Assembly (NCBI GenBank): GCA_014281115.1
Contig: JACONQ010000001.1
Location: 3,906,001-3,970,000, forward strand
Reading direction: 5' to 3'
Length of the DNA stretch: 64,000 nt
Origin: Laburnicola sp. R22_1
Lineage: Eukaryota > Ascomycota > Dothideomycetes > Pleosporales > Didymosphaeriaceae
Positions 1-11,181 of this stretch are shown here, one piece after another. The notes under the pieces were generated by a model. It saw nothing but the letters and a program-made list of their open reading frames with translations, ran no database searches and was not told the DNA's origin. Position 1 is the first letter of the stretch; each line of letters opens with the position of its first letter. The translations under genes and the position numbers were made by a program.

Positions 1-285
1 TGCGGGTAGAGGAAGGTCAATTGCTTGCTGCAGAGGCCGAAAGGGTGCTCTAGCAGGTAGAGCAGGCGGGGCAGCCAAGTAGGCCTCGAGCACCGCCAAC
101 CTGCAGCAAGTGCCACGAACAAGGTCATACAAGGACTTAGTGTACTACTAGATAGCGCGCACTTAATAAATCTATTTACTACCTATTTTATTGCGTTGTT
201 GAAGAGCAATTGTAGGAAGACGCGTCGCGATTTTGGTGGGGTGCGCGGATGAGTGATCGAACACGTTACTGTCCTATACAATCAA
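1..285 (+). mobile_element. Degraded 3' end of a pogo/Fot1-like DNA transposon
   Basis: The + strand from base 3 reads as the C-terminus of a transposase, with one in-frame TAG, and ends in a zinc-knuckle-like pattern (CSKCHEQGHTRT, about 96-131) before a stop. About 70 bases later comes a stretch (around 224-250) resembling the inverted-repeat core of the complete pogo-like elements further along the window (TTTTGGTGGGGTG). The body of the element lies off the left edge. The right border is approximate, because I cannot see a clear TA duplication. The zinc knuckle is absent from the other pogo copies here, so this is a different subfamily. Confidence 0.55.
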
Positions 286-1248
286 TCAGCCTTGTCTACC
301 ACATTTCCAATGTGACTGGTGAACCAATTTCAGCGCTGTGCAGATATGCTAGGCTTGCAAACCTGCATCCAGTTCGAAACGGCATAGCTTCCAAGGTTTC
401 CTTGCCAATCGTGTTGATCTTCTTCACCATTGCGTTCTTAGCTGCCACGATTGTAAGCTGCTTTCAGACGCAGACGTAGGTCGGGTCTTGGAGGTCTTTT
501 ACTTTAGCTGCGTCTTTTAGTAGCTTAGGTGTCAATTTCAGGAATCGGTTTGGAGAACCGTGTTTGAAAAGCGAGATTGAAGAGGTTTCGACTGGGATCT
601 TAGTGCAAATAATAAATTTGGATGATATAGTGTAGTTTGTGTTAAGGGATACTACTTTGTATTTTTGTATTTTTGTTAGATATTTTCCCAAAGACTCCTT
701 TTGTTTGAACTGTAACAGGGCTCTAGATGTTTTTCTTCCTGTTTATGTGCTATATCATGCCCCCTAAACCCTCCATCGTCCTGCCAACATATAAAAAGAA
801 ATAAAACATGTCCGTTCAACTGACAGCTTGAAATCGCACGAAAAGAGAACTACTCTACTATTAGCTCAAAGCAGGCCTAAGCTTCGACTTTATTATTGAT
901 AGATAATCACATTCAATGTTCACATCCACATCCACACCTAGATCACAACATCATTACACGAAAAAGAATAAAGCACTTGTAATACATTATCTACAAAATC
1001 TCATCACACAATGTCTCGTCCTAAACACCCACCCTATAACACCCGCAAATAAACAAAGAAACAAAAATCCACCAGCACCCCAATCCATCCTCGCATATCC
1101 AAGCTTAGACAGATCTCCACCAGTGAAAGCCACTGTGCAGAAATCCACCAGCACCCTAATCCATCCTCGCATACCCACGCTTAGACAAATGTCCCCCCAA
1201 ATGAAAACCATTCCGCAAACCCCCTTCCCCCATCCACTCCACACCGCC
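286..1248. other. Intergenic, no gene recognised
   Basis: Short ORFs only, none with a recognisable domain. From about 1020 the + strand is C-rich and low in complexity. The proline-rich ORF over 916-1365 follows from that base bias. Confidence 0.5.
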
Positions 1249-2148
1249 TCACGCCCCACCCCTCCGCTCCCCATACCACCCCTCCCTCCTTCTCAACCGA
1301 CCACCAAACCCACTCCCCCCATCCTCCCCCGCCCTCCTCTCTCCACCCCCAATCTCCCGCTCTGAAAGCGGAGGCGGTGGCCCTTCCCCTCTAGGAATGA
1401 GATTCGGATTCGGATTCCCGCTTGTCTGGAACGAGCGAGATAGCGCATAGCTAGCCCTCAACCTCGACCCTGACGCAGTGTACTGCAGCTGCGGCTCCTC
1501 AAAGGCAACGCGTCGCTGCACCGCTGCACCCGTATCGCGGACGCGATTTGTATCGCCGCTTGGGAATGAGCGTGTCTGAGTCTGGGTTTGCGATCGAGAC
1601 TCATCGACTTCCACTTCCTCTTCCTCTTCCTCCTCCTCCTTCTCGAACAATTTAGCCGCGCAAAATGGACAGCAATTTGATAACTGCTGACCCTGCGTAT
1701 TGACCCAGTTGGCTAAGCAGTTGTTACACATAATGTGGCGACAAGCCGTTAGCTGGACGGGGGCGCGCTCCGTCATGATGTTGTTGTTCTCTGAGAAGGG
1801 GTGCTCGCAGAGGGGGCAGACGGGGGGGATAGTGGCGGAGGGGGCGCATGTTGTTGCGGAGGAAGAGGGCTTTGTTGGGGGCGGGGGTGGGCGGCATTGT
1901 TGGGAGGTGATAGCTGTTGAAAAGCTGATGGTAGTCGAGAAGCTGATGGTAGTCGAGAAGCTGATGGTAGTCGAAAACCTGATGGTAGTCGAAAACCTGA
2001 TAGCAGTTGAGGAGCTGATGGTACTTGAAGAGCTGATAATACTGTTGAAGATGATGATGAGGATGAAAAAAAAAACCCAAACAGCAACCCTCCCCCTTAT
2101 ATACCCTCCATCCCTCCCCTCCCCAGCACCTACCATTATGCCATTCAT
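1249..2148 (-). CDS. RING finger protein with N-terminal minisatellite
   Basis: The ORF encodes 299 residues. Its middle holds a good C3HC4 RING: CPLC, a spacer, then CRHIMCNNC and finally CPFC. RING domains usually make E3 ubiquitin ligases by recruiting an E2 enzyme; the substrate is unknown. The RING is followed by a run of glutamates and a Ser/Arg/Gln-rich tail ending in a Gly/Arg-rich stretch. The N-terminal third is a hydrophobic and Ser/Thr-rich repeat (units like FSTTIS) coded by an 18-bp tandem repeat that is open in all three minus-strand frames, so the true start and N-terminus are uncertain and an intron may lie there. The RING half is solid; the first ~90 residues are not. Confidence 0.55.
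   Translation of the reverse strand: MNGIMVGAGEGRDGGYIRGRVAVWVFFFILIIIFNSIISSSSTISSSTAIRFSTTIRFSTTISFSTTISFSTTISFSTAITSQQCRPPPPPTKPSSSATTCAPSATIPPVCPLCEHPFSENNNIMTERAPVQLTACRHIMCNNCLANWVNTQGQQLSNCCPFCAAKLFEKEEEEEEEEVEVDESRSQTQTQTRSFPSGDTNRVRDTGAAVQRRVAFEEPQLQYTASGSRLRASYALSRSFQTSGNPNPNLIPRGEGPPPPLSEREIGGGERRAGEDGGSGFGGRLRRREGWYGERRGGA
1916..2042. repeat. 18-bp tandem repeat (minisatellite)
   Basis: About six to seven imperfect copies of an 18-bp unit (GAAGCTGATGGTAGTCGA and variants). The unit is a multiple of three, so copy-number change keeps the reading frame of the overlapping RING-protein ORF. Confidence 0.85.
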
Positions 2149-2650
2149 CTATTGTCCCCATTGAGCACAGAATAGCAATAATCCTATTATCCCAAAGACT
2201 TACGCCTATATAGACTACTATTGTCTCGTAGGTTGCAAGGTGGCTACTGCCTAGTGGACGCAAGTGAGAGAAGAAGAACCCTCACTAAAAAATAAGACCT
2301 TACCTAGGCAACGACTTTGCAGAAGAGGACAAGCAACACAACACACAAGTAGATCGAGAAGTTTCTGGTCGCAGAATTTAAAAAAAAAACTTAACTGCAT
2401 TAAGAAAGGCAAAGACCCCCCAAAAGCCTAATTCTAATACAGGCGGGTATCACGAACAACTAAAACTCGACATTACAATTCCATACAAAAATCCTAGACG
2501 CAAAGAATCTCCAGACTGTCATCAAACCAGGCAGCAAACCAGGCAGCAAAAGCTAACAACACTCGCCAAATAAGGCGACGTTGAATCAGTCCAAGGTAAC
2601 AGTGAGTCACCCAACTCAATAGCGAGCGGTGTCGACGATACAGAACAATA
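2149..2650. other. Intergenic between RING gene and HDAC 3' end
   Basis: Holds the presumed promoter of the minus-strand RING gene and the 3' untranslated region of the minus-strand HDAC gene. A poly-A tract lies near 2381. No ORF of interest was seen. Confidence 0.4.
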
Positions 2651-5600
2651 TTACCTTGCCGGTGTATCAGGCACCTCCCATATATCCTCGGTCTCGCTCT
2701 TGGTATCTTTGGGCGCAGCCACAGCGCCATTCGGATTTGGCGCAAACGGGATGACTCCGTTGGCCGTGAACACAGGAAGATTATTTCGCTTGGACGCCGG
2801 AGACTGGGGTCGTTCTGAGGTTGTGGTAGGCGGAGGAACATCCGGGTTTGAAAGAATCCATTGCAGAGGTGCTTGGCTGTGGATCTCCGAGAGGGGTTGT
2901 GCCGTGCCAAAAGTCTGCATGTCATAATTCACGAACTGTGGGATGGACGCTGGCGGAGGCGGCGGAGGCGTGTCGGGACGAGGTGGTGAGGCTTTCACAT
3001 GAATGGGTTCCTTTTGTATATCGACGAAGGATGGCTTCGGTAGTTGATCGGGAGCTATCGTCATCTCGATGAGCTCCATAGGAGGCTCAATGATGCCAGT
3101 TGACTGTCGAGGACATGTAGTGGGGCTCGGAGAGCGAACATCGGTTCCATTGGGCTTCTCAATAATCGCTGGTGTCTCTGGCAGCACGGGCTGCGGCTGC
3201 TCCAGAGACGCCTTTGCTGCGACCGCTAGCTTGGGCGGTTCTGGCGAAGGAACAGACACAGGAACCTCGGGCTTGACTGGACAAGGAGGCTTCGACGCTT
3301 TCGCCGGGCGACCAGGTGCCCTCTTCGCAGCAGGCTTCGTCGTCCTAGGAGCGGGTACTTTTCGCGTCGTCTTCGCTTTCTTCTCGGCCTCCTTGGACTT
3401 TTCCCGCGCATCATGTTCCTCCTTCGAGGGCAAGTTCAGCTTAACCCGTTGTATACGGGAGGTAAGCTGGTCCATCTCATTCTCATTTTCTTTCTCAGCC
3501 GAGGCAGACGTTTTGCTCGAGTAGTTGGAAGGTACACGGGGTACAGAAGGCCGATTTTTGGGGTTCCGGGATGCTGCTGCTGCGGTTGGTGCTCTAGCCT
3601 TCTTGGCCTGTACTCCCGTTGTGCTCAGAGTGGGAGCAGCGCTCCGTCTTGTGGGGATAACACTTGAAGCACGGCTGGCACTGCGGCTTTCGGTCACTGA
3701 GCTCGCATTCGACGCAATGCTCATGCGACGGGTGGCGGTGCGCTTAGTTTCCGGCTCGACACTGGCAAGAGGAAGGTCTGCAATCGTTTGTCTGCGACTG
3801 GCTCTCGACGCCTCACGTACCGATTCGTCATCCGGGTCATTGGCGTACGAAGTGACAGGTTTCCTTCCGCGAAGCTGACGGCCAGACGAATCCACATGGA
3901 CAGAGGTCAACGCCGGCGCCGGTTTCTCTTTCTTGACCTTCGGCTCGGCTAGTTCTTCAGGCCTGTAGCTCTTCGTCTGTCTATCCTGCGGTATAAGTAA
4001 CTTGCTTAGAGCATGGGCTGCAGTAGCCCAGTCAACATCGGGCGGGGGAGGCGTTGGTGCTCGGGAAGGGCTGGCAGAATATCTTCCTGATATGCTACGA
4101 TGAAGTTTCGATGGATCAACGACCTTGGCGGCGAACGATTGGGTCGGGGACGAAAAGTGTGCAGCAGGGCCTGACCGCACCTTTTTCGGTACAATCGCCG
4201 GTGCTGGCGTAACGAGGTCCTCCAGCTCCGCAAGCTGCGACTCGTGCCACCATGATGGGTCATATGTGACTGGAGTCAGCCCCGGCTCCTTGGAGGACAT
4301 CAGGGTTTCCTCGTCTTGCACGCTCAGGCCGTCCATTCCCTGTTGCATATTGAGTTCAAGGCTCGAGATGGGAGCATCCGCCCAGACCTGGCCATCGCAG
4401 AGGCCACTAAGGTGACTGAGAACGCCGCTCGATAGCGCCCTGTCGCTGTACCCTCCCTCTAGTACTGAGATTACTCGGCCGTCTACACCAGTATCTACTT
4501 CCTCGGCAAGGCGGACAACGTCACGAGTGAAGCGAGCGTAGAACTCTGTCGGGACATTGACAGCGTGTCGCTGCATGCCGCCGGTCTCCCACTCGCTTGC
4601 ATCGAATCCAGCAGAAAGGAAGATGGCAGCTTTCGGGGCAGGATGGCTCGAGGACTTGCGCAGTCGGCTAGTATGATGCTGTAGATACTTGCGCGCTTTA
4701 TCGAGCAACATCAAGTACTTCTCCTCGTATATCCTCCAGAATTCCTCTTGGGTAGACCATGGCTCCAGGTGAATGTTCCATATAGACTGACCATGGGCGT
4801 TGTCGATGCATAGACTAGCCGCTTGCACTTTATCATCATCCCCATCTTCGCAGGGAAACGAATTGATGTCGTGCAGACTGAAGTAGCCGATCGAAGTCTT
4901 CTTCCAGTTGGGCGCATTCTTATGCATTCCTTGCACCTTCTTGTTCCGATCCCAGGTGATGTCCTGTGAGCCGTCTCCGTGATGCAGATCGAAGTCGATG
5001 ATTGCCGCATGTGTAAGGCCGTAGTTCATCATTGCGTGCTCGATCCCGACGTGCACATTGTTCAGCCAACAGAAGCCAGAAGGCCACTCTGCAGAACAGT
5101 GGTGGCCCGGCGGCCGCACGCAGACAAACGCGCGCGAGACGCCGTTCTCCGTGCTGGGTCCCTGGAACACTGCGTCCACAGCATCCAGTACACCGCCAAG
5201 GGCTCCTTGTAGGGCGTTGTGCGATTCTGCGGAGAGGTACAGATCCATAGGGTGAAATGCTTCCTTGGGTGGCTGTCCTGGCAGCGTCGGTGGATCCCGC
5301 GCAAGCTCCTTTCCTGTCGATGCAAGCTTCTGACCAGCGTTTTCGCATAAAGAATTCAGCTCCTTCATCCAGGATGTGCCGTGTACATTCGTCACCGCCT
5401 GTGAAGCCAAATCAACCATGCGCTCGGTCTTGCGAATCTTGAACGGTATGCGCTCGGGTGCGTTCTGGTTCGGGCGCGGGGGATTGCTGCCGTCGCAATG
5501 TCGCTCTCCTAGCCGGACATAGGCCGTCGAGATGCCACGGACGCTCGCCAGAAGGCGCTCCGGCCTCTCCATTATGGTGTTCAAGGTGGCTTTGTTGGTC

Positions 5601-6112
5601 TTCGGTCGTGCGAACCGGTGGCCGTAGCACTGATCGTGGATGATGACGATGGTCCCTGCACGGGCTGCACCCGCCATGCCTTCATGCAGCGCCAGCTCCT
5701 TCTTGAACCATTCCTCGGCGATGTCGCAGGCCCGGGGCGGGGGCTTCCTCTCCTCCTCCTCTGGCAGCGCGAGCGGCGACGAGGGCATGTTTGGAACGAA
5801 CGACGACCGGCGGGAGACGGGCTGGGTGGTGCCAGACGCGGCGTTGCGCAGGGAGCTGTTGGACGACCTCCTGGCCAGCGCAGGTGACTCTGGGCGGCGC
5901 AGACTCATTACGCTCGAGGGCCGGCGGGGCTCAGAGGGTCTTTTGGGTGAAGCAAAGCCGGGGCTCTGGGACAACGGCGCATTGGAGGCGGCCGAGTGCA
6001 GCGACATGCGCTTGAGCGAGTGCGAGAGGAGCGTCGCGTCATTGTTTGTTGTTTCACGCCCGGGTCGGAAGCGCGGCGAGCTGGCTGGGCTGGCCGCGCG
6101 ATAGCTGTCCAT
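2651..6112 (-). CDS. Hos3-type histone deacetylase
   Basis: A single-exon protein of 1153 residues if started at the methionine of MDSYRAASP. A start at 6238 would add 42 low-complexity residues. A Ser/Pro/Arg-rich N-terminus precedes a zinc-dependent HDAC domain at about residues 150-600. Catalytic motifs are visible: RPPGHHCSAEWPSGF with the paired histidines, the zinc-binding DFDLHHGDG, SAGFDASEWE, and LEGGYS near the end. The overall order and the insertions match the fungal Hos3/HosB class, which deacetylates histones and is NAD-independent. The ~550-residue C-terminal tail is basic and Ser/Pro/Lys-rich with no fold that I recognise. It is divergent from the bZIP gene, across a 1.4-kb intergenic region. 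The C-terminus (VPDTPAR) ends at a TAA that overlaps a possible donor, so a tiny extra exon cannot be excluded. Confidence 0.9.
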   Translation of the reverse strand: MDSYRAASPASSPRFRPGRETTNNDATLLSHSLKRMSLHSAASNAPLSQSPGFASPKRPSEPRRPSSVMSLRRPESPALARRSSNSSLRNAASGTTQPVSRRSSFVPNMPSSPLALPEEEERKPPPRACDIAEEWFKKELALHEGMAGAARAGTIVIIHDQCYGHRFARPKTNKATLNTIMERPERLLASVRGISTAYVRLGERHCDGSNPPRPNQNAPERIPFKIRKTERMVDLASQAVTNVHGTSWMKELNSLCENAGQKLASTGKELARDPPTLPGQPPKEAFHPMDLYLSAESHNALQGALGGVLDAVDAVFQGPSTENGVSRAFVCVRPPGHHCSAEWPSGFCWLNNVHVGIEHAMMNYGLTHAAIIDFDLHHGDGSQDITWDRNKKVQGMHKNAPNWKKTSIGYFSLHDINSFPCEDGDDDKVQAASLCIDNAHGQSIWNIHLEPWSTQEEFWRIYEEKYLMLLDKARKYLQHHTSRLRKSSSHPAPKAAIFLSAGFDASEWETGGMQRHAVNVPTEFYARFTRDVVRLAEEVDTGVDGRVISVLEGGYSDRALSSGVLSHLSGLCDGQVWADAPISSLELNMQQGMDGLSVQDEETLMSSKEPGLTPVTYDPSWWHESQLAELEDLVTPAPAIVPKKVRSGPAAHFSSPTQSFAAKVVDPSKLHRSISGRYSASPSRAPTPPPPDVDWATAAHALSKLLIPQDRQTKSYRPEELAEPKVKKEKPAPALTSVHVDSSGRQLRGRKPVTSYANDPDDESVREASRASRRQTIADLPLASVEPETKRTATRRMSIASNASSVTESRSASRASSVIPTRRSAAPTLSTTGVQAKKARAPTAAAASRNPKNRPSVPRVPSNYSSKTSASAEKENENEMDQLTSRIQRVKLNLPSKEEHDAREKSKEAEKKAKTTRKVPAPRTTKPAAKRAPGRPAKASKPPCPVKPEVPVSVPSPEPPKLAVAAKASLEQPQPVLPETPAIIEKPNGTDVRSPSPTTCPRQSTGIIEPPMELIEMTIAPDQLPKPSFVDIQKEPIHVKASPPRPDTPPPPPPASIPQFVNYDMQTFGTAQPLSEIHSQAPLQWILSNPDVPPPTTTSERPQSPASKRNNLPVFTANGVIPFAPNPNGAVAAPKDTKSETEDIWEVPDTPAR

Positions 6113-7477
6113 GGCGGCGGCGCTGCTGGTCGCGCGCGGGCGACGCGATATCTGCTTGCAGTGAGACAATTGTCTGCGGGTTCGTGGTGGTGAAAGAATG
6201 TTGAGCGATGACGGCGCTATGTTGCCCGCGCAACCCAAGCAGGCTCGGCGGAGGGCCGAGCCACTGAAATCAATACAAGCGAGGCGATGCAGGTCTTAAT
6301 AACCTTGCAACCGTCTCTCAAAATCGGTGGAGTTACAGTGGAGTCTGCCACTATTGTTGATGATGTTGATGATGCTCTACCTGGAGATGATGCAATGACA
6401 TGCAGACCCTGGCCGGTCAGCTATGGGGCGCGCTATCGCAATTGGGGTTCTTGATAATTGCCATGGGGACAAAGACGACGGCTTCAAAGTCCCTGCCGGA
6501 TTGAATATTCGATGGGTCCAGGGTGTGTAGCAGCCCCAATACGAGGCTGCTTGCCAATGGACATGCAGCCCTGCAAGCCATACCCTTGGGCGAAGTCCTT
6601 TGGGGTACCAGACTACGACGGACAAAAAGTCGGTGACGGATGCGATGCTTGCAGCTCTATACCCGGCTAGTGCCCATCATATCGCCATCCCCGCGAAGGC
6701 AAGATAACCTCAGGCAAGCGACCGAGTCTCCCGCGGTTCGGGAATGATTCCGGACGTGTTATTATTATACCATCAAGCGACAACACGACAGCCACAGCAG
6801 CCACATGTCGGCCACCAGCTTTGTTGGTCATGTCTGTTGCCTGGCTGTCTACTGCAAACTCCGATTCTGCGTCGAGTTGTTGACGACACGTTATGCCTAC
6901 TGCCGCACCTTTGATTGACCGACGTTCTGCACGCAGCTCGTGCGAGCCCGTTATGGGGGTCGACATTGACCAATGGTTTATCAAAGCCTCGAAGAGGTTT
7001 AGCCTGCGCCTTCCTGCAGCCCCCTTGCAACGTCTCCGCCCACTCCAAGTTAAGAATAACAATACCAAAAAAGCTTGCCTCCGGACTGGTGCGCTGTAAA
7101 AAGAGGTGGGATTCTACGCCATTATGCCGCTTTCGCAATTTCACCCTTGCGCGTCTTGAACAGGGTCCGCTGCCGTTCGCGCATCCCTGTCCTGCGGGTG
7201 CCCATGGGCCGCCTTCAGCAGCTCGACACCTTAATTCCGGGCGTCAGAATGCTACCCTTCTATAAGACCCTCAGCGTGCCCACGATGGTGTAAGCTCATC
7301 TTCACCACATAAGCATCTCCAATCCATTTTACGTCCGCAACCGCCATCTAGCATCTTCTACTCCCAGAACAACTACCTAGCTTAGCAACAGATAGCTTCA
7401 GCCTCGCTCAGCGCAATCACATTCCAGCGTCATCGCCACTTAGGAATCTTCTTGTCGTTAGCTCGCATATCACAGCC
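6113..7477. promoter_or_regulatory. Divergent promoter region (HDAC / bZIP)
   Basis: About 1.36 kb between the divergent starts of the HDAC (-) and the bZIP gene (+). ORFs on both strands are short and without domains. The last ~200 bases are C/T-rich, typical of a fungal 5' leader. No specific site could be assigned. Confidence 0.4.
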
Positions 7478-8254
7478 ATGGATCCTCAGTCTTATCCAGC
7501 TTTCTGGCAGCAGCACAACTATCTGCCTCATCAGACGACCGTCTTCGACTTCCCACCGGAACTGTCAAAAGTACCTAGCCTCAGTGCATCTCCTGTGAGT
7601 ATCCTGGTGACGACTGCTCAAGCCCCATTCTGATTGTCGCAAGGACTCCTCCACGTACGATCAGTTCCCCGGTGCTCTTCCGCAAGAGTACTACCCTCAG
7701 ATATCCGGCGAAGCAATGCATTACGGGAGCTATCCAGTTCCCATGACACCGCCCGAATTTGGGTCAGATCATGACAGCCCATACTGCAGCCCACGCCCGC
7801 TTCAACACGTCGAACCAGCCTACACGCATACGCAACTGAGTCAAACTCCCGCATCCACAGAACGAACCCACACCACGTCAGGGGTGAGCAACCCCACAGT
7901 CTCCTGTAATGAAAGTGGATGCTAACGCGTTTTCAGAGGAGGAGAGCACAAAACCGCGCTGCGCAACGCGCCTTCCGAGAACGTAAAGAAAAGCACGCGC
8001 GGGACCTCGAAGGCCAACTCGCCGTACTCTCGGAAAAGTACAATAAACTCGAATCATCCCACACGGAACTCAACGCCGCATATGAAAAGCTTCGGAAAAC
8101 AATCGGGCTCCTTACTGAAGACGATGTCGAAGGCGAAGACGCTGCAGGCAAGCAATCCAGGAGGCGGAGCAGTAATCCCGAGACACTGCGCAAGCTTTTG
8201 GAGATAATCCACGGCGATCTCAAGGGCATCGCGGTGAAGAACGAAAGCCAATAG
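7478..8254 (+). CDS. AP-1-like bZIP transcription factor
   Basis: Three exons: 7478-7594, 7644-7883 and 7937-8254. Both introns start GTGAG; the second has a clear GCTAAC branch site. The product is 224 residues. The first 119 are Pro/Gln/Tyr-rich. The bZIP starts at residue 120 with RRRAQNRAAQRAFRERKEKH and carries the Pap1/Yap1 DNA-contact pattern N-x2-AQ-x2-FR, followed by a leucine zipper (LEGQLAVLSEKYNKLES...). Yap/AP-1 factors regulate oxidative-stress and drug-resistance genes. Unlike true Yap1 it is short, has a single cysteine and lacks the C-terminal cysteine-rich redox domain, so redox control by nuclear export is unlikely. It is probably one of the small paralogous Yap-like factors. 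Confidence 0.85.
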
Positions 8255-11181
8255 GCGATTCATGGATGCCTGGGGTGACCTGCTTGCATTCGATTCTTGT
8301 CTATGATTTTGAGTTTTGTTCCACTTAGCCAGGCGCTCTGGGTGTTACCGAGTTTCAACCATTGTTATTTTGATTTTCTTGATTTTCATCTCGAGGCTTC
8401 TTCAGTAGAAGGGACTCTTGTGGGTAGCTGGACTTTGAGGCACACGTGCAGCTGTTCGACTTCGTTCGAAATCACGTTTCACGGCCCTGCCTAGATCGAT
8501 CTAGCTTACCATAGTCTCGAATATCACGCCAATCATGATGTGTAACTCTTTCCTTGGCCAAGAGAAATCTACGGTACCTGCCCATTGCGCTGCCCCTCAC
8601 CACGCACCGCACAGACTCGAGCCGACCCCAGCACGTCAAAGACAGCCCGCAACGCACCGCACCGCAGGCATTGGCCCCAGGTCCCCTCGGGGGCCGTGCA
8701 ACTCGTGTAGGTAGGTACAAGTTCCGGTCTGCATCAGCAACGGCGGCCGCGGGGATGTTGCCCGGTGCAGTGCAGTGATCCGGCTGGCTCTGGCTTTGGG
8801 GCTTGGCTGGCTGGCTGGCTGGCTTCTCACTGGTAGGCCTACGGTAGCTAGCTAGATAGGCCAGCGCGGCCCCCGTTGGGGTCGGGATGTGTGTGTGTGT
8901 GTGTGTGCGTGAGAGTGCATGTGAGTTCGCGGATAGCCAGCCCCCAAGGGGGATGTCACCGCTGCGGGTGTGGGATTGGGATTGTGATGTGTGGCTAGGT
9001 AGGTTTGTTCCTGCATGCACGTGGTGGTTGGGGGTGGGTTGTTTACTGGACTGCGACGGTATTACTTGCTGGTTTTGTGGTGGTTCAAGGGTGGTGGGTG
9101 GAGGACTAGGTTTTGCTGAGGTAAAACATGGGAAGGTATTGTTCTTAGTTGCTAATCATTTGGGTGCATAGTTTGAGGGGAGATTTGGATGGGGAGGCCG
9201 GGGGTAGGGGGCCACTGACACGGGCGGCTTGTAGTAGACGTAGTAGACATCTGAATGTGGCTCGAAAGCCGGTGTGGTCGGTTACACGACTTTGCCTACA
9301 CCGTTTGTCTTGTCCATGTACATGGTAGTCTTGACACGGACGCTGGACGCTGGGCTGGTCACCACGCGTGCCTGACACTGTGGTACACGAAACTCGACGT
9401 ACGTGCCCCTGGAGGAAAGCTGGGATCTGGAAACGCTCCGCTGCTATTCCCACGTACTAGACCGAAAGTACGGAAAAGTGTACGGAAAAGTGGACAAGTC
9501 GGAGTGGACTCGCCCACGCACGCGGGTTGGTGAGCAGCACGGTGCAGCCCGCGGTATACTGTCCGATAATTGCCAGGCATGCAAGATATGTTTAGATGGA
9601 GTGACGACTCTGACGACTAGGCTGGAATTTCCATCTAGCGAGACGCGAGGTGCTGTCTTGGAGAGGCGGCCGGATTGGGAAATGGTGCCGTGCGTGGGAG
9701 TGCGGTGAGTGGAGCGACGCACGGCGTGTCTCTCTCCGGGGCGGCGAGGGACTGGCGAGGCTGTGAAGTGAAGTGAAGGTCCTACCATACGCAGCGAAGG
9801 CGCGTGGAAGATGGAATGGAAGCCCGTTCCTTTCGGTTGACTTACCCATGGTCCCACACATACTGCCCCATCTCCGACTCATTACTTCTTCGTATTCGAT
9901 GCTCATCTGCACATCTCTCCCTCTACTGTTCCCGCTGTACAATAAATAGACCATCGACGACGTCAACGCGCCTCGGGTGGAAACACCCGCAGCCTTGCCC
10001 TGCGCTTCGCTACGCAAAAAGCAAAAAAGCACCGCGAAACGCGGTGCCTATTCTTACTCTCCCCGTCTCTACCTAGACTCCTAGCTATAGCCAGACAGGC
10101 AAAAAAAGGCGAGACGATGCTTCGCGAAGTTCGACGGGCCGTGTGTTGGTGGGGAGGAAAAGCTTAATTTCTGTCCTTTCGCTTCGCGGTTTGACAGCGG
10201 TGCGCACGGACCTGTTAGTGCGTCTAAAAATAAATCTGGCAGGAAGCGGGACATGACCATGTACAGCTGCGTCGATGCAGAAGAAACAATCCGATCTGCT
10301 GGGAATTGAGGGTGCGAAGTCGTTGTGCAAAGCCTCGTGGTGTGCAGCCGCTTCGTGCTGCCGACACACACATATTCATCTCATTATTGAGAAGTTGCAG
10401 TTGCAATGCATTCTGGAGGACTAAACTGCGACCGACTTCCAGTGTCCGTACCCCGCGTCCTCCCGGCAACCCCGTGGCTCGTATCCCACCTCAGAAGCTT
10501 AACGCAGAGCCGCAAGGCATGCAAAAATAGGTATTACAGCTGGCTGGCTGCACCGGGGATTGAGGAGGGGTGGAGGACCGACGGTGGTGGACGGGTGGTC
10601 GGTCGCTCGGTGTTGCGTCATAAGGCTAGGTAGGTAGCAGGTGTGAGTGTGAGACATCAAGGTCCGAGTGGGGGCTGATACGTCAGCCGGAGATTCCATG
10701 CGTGATGCGTCGTGTCCTGCAATTTTGGGTGGTGGGAAAGGGGAATTCATAAGGCTGGCGGGCGCCGTTTGGGTGGTGTTGTGAGCTACTATCGAGATAT
10801 TGGTGTACGGCGGTCCCATAGCGGCGACTGAGTGCTGCACGTTTGCGACTGCATTTAGACAATGGCAATAGTACGAAACGGTAGTGTGGTGGACAGGGAT
10901 ACCGACGCGAGGAGCGAGGTAAGTACCATGGCGAAGCTTGCAAAGAGTCGATATCAATATATTGAAGAATGCGTAGCTAATCGTTAATCTAGACATTACC
11001 TGCGGCGCGCCGCCATTCACGCATCATTTTCACGGTCCATTACCCCTCCGTCCCGACACCCTGCCACACGCGTCCTTCTCTCCCGAAGAACATCCGCCTC
11101 CGCAATGCCTGCCTGAGCCTCCCCAGCTTTTCGATATATACAGCCTGACGTGATCGCGTCCATCCGGGGACGTTCAAATTC
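8255..11181. other. 2.9-kb intergenic region with microsatellites
   Basis: No convincing gene on either strand. It contains a (GGCT)n run near 8801-8823, a (GT)n run at about 8887-8908, and a short tandem repeat of a GTACGGAAAAGT-like unit at 9468-9494. ORFs such as 8472-9020 (-) and 9592-10032 (-) have no domain and overlap each other in several frames. A non-coding RNA or a long untranslated region cannot be excluded. Confidence 0.4.
8887..8908. repeat. (GT)n microsatellite
   Basis: An uninterrupted run of GT dinucleotides of about 20 bases, followed by GTGCGTGAG. Confidence 0.85.

Noticed and set aside
916..1365. 149-residue Pro-rich ORF on the plus strand
   Set aside because: It is made by C-rich low-complexity DNA, has no domain and overlaps the 3' end of the RING gene.
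1700..2164. Plus-strand ORF opposite the RING gene
   Set aside because: It is the antisense reading of the 18-bp minisatellite.
6113..6238. Upstream start for the HDAC at 6238
   Set aside because: It adds only 42 low-complexity residues. The MDSYRAASP start fits better with a fungal Hos3-type N-terminus, although this is not proven.
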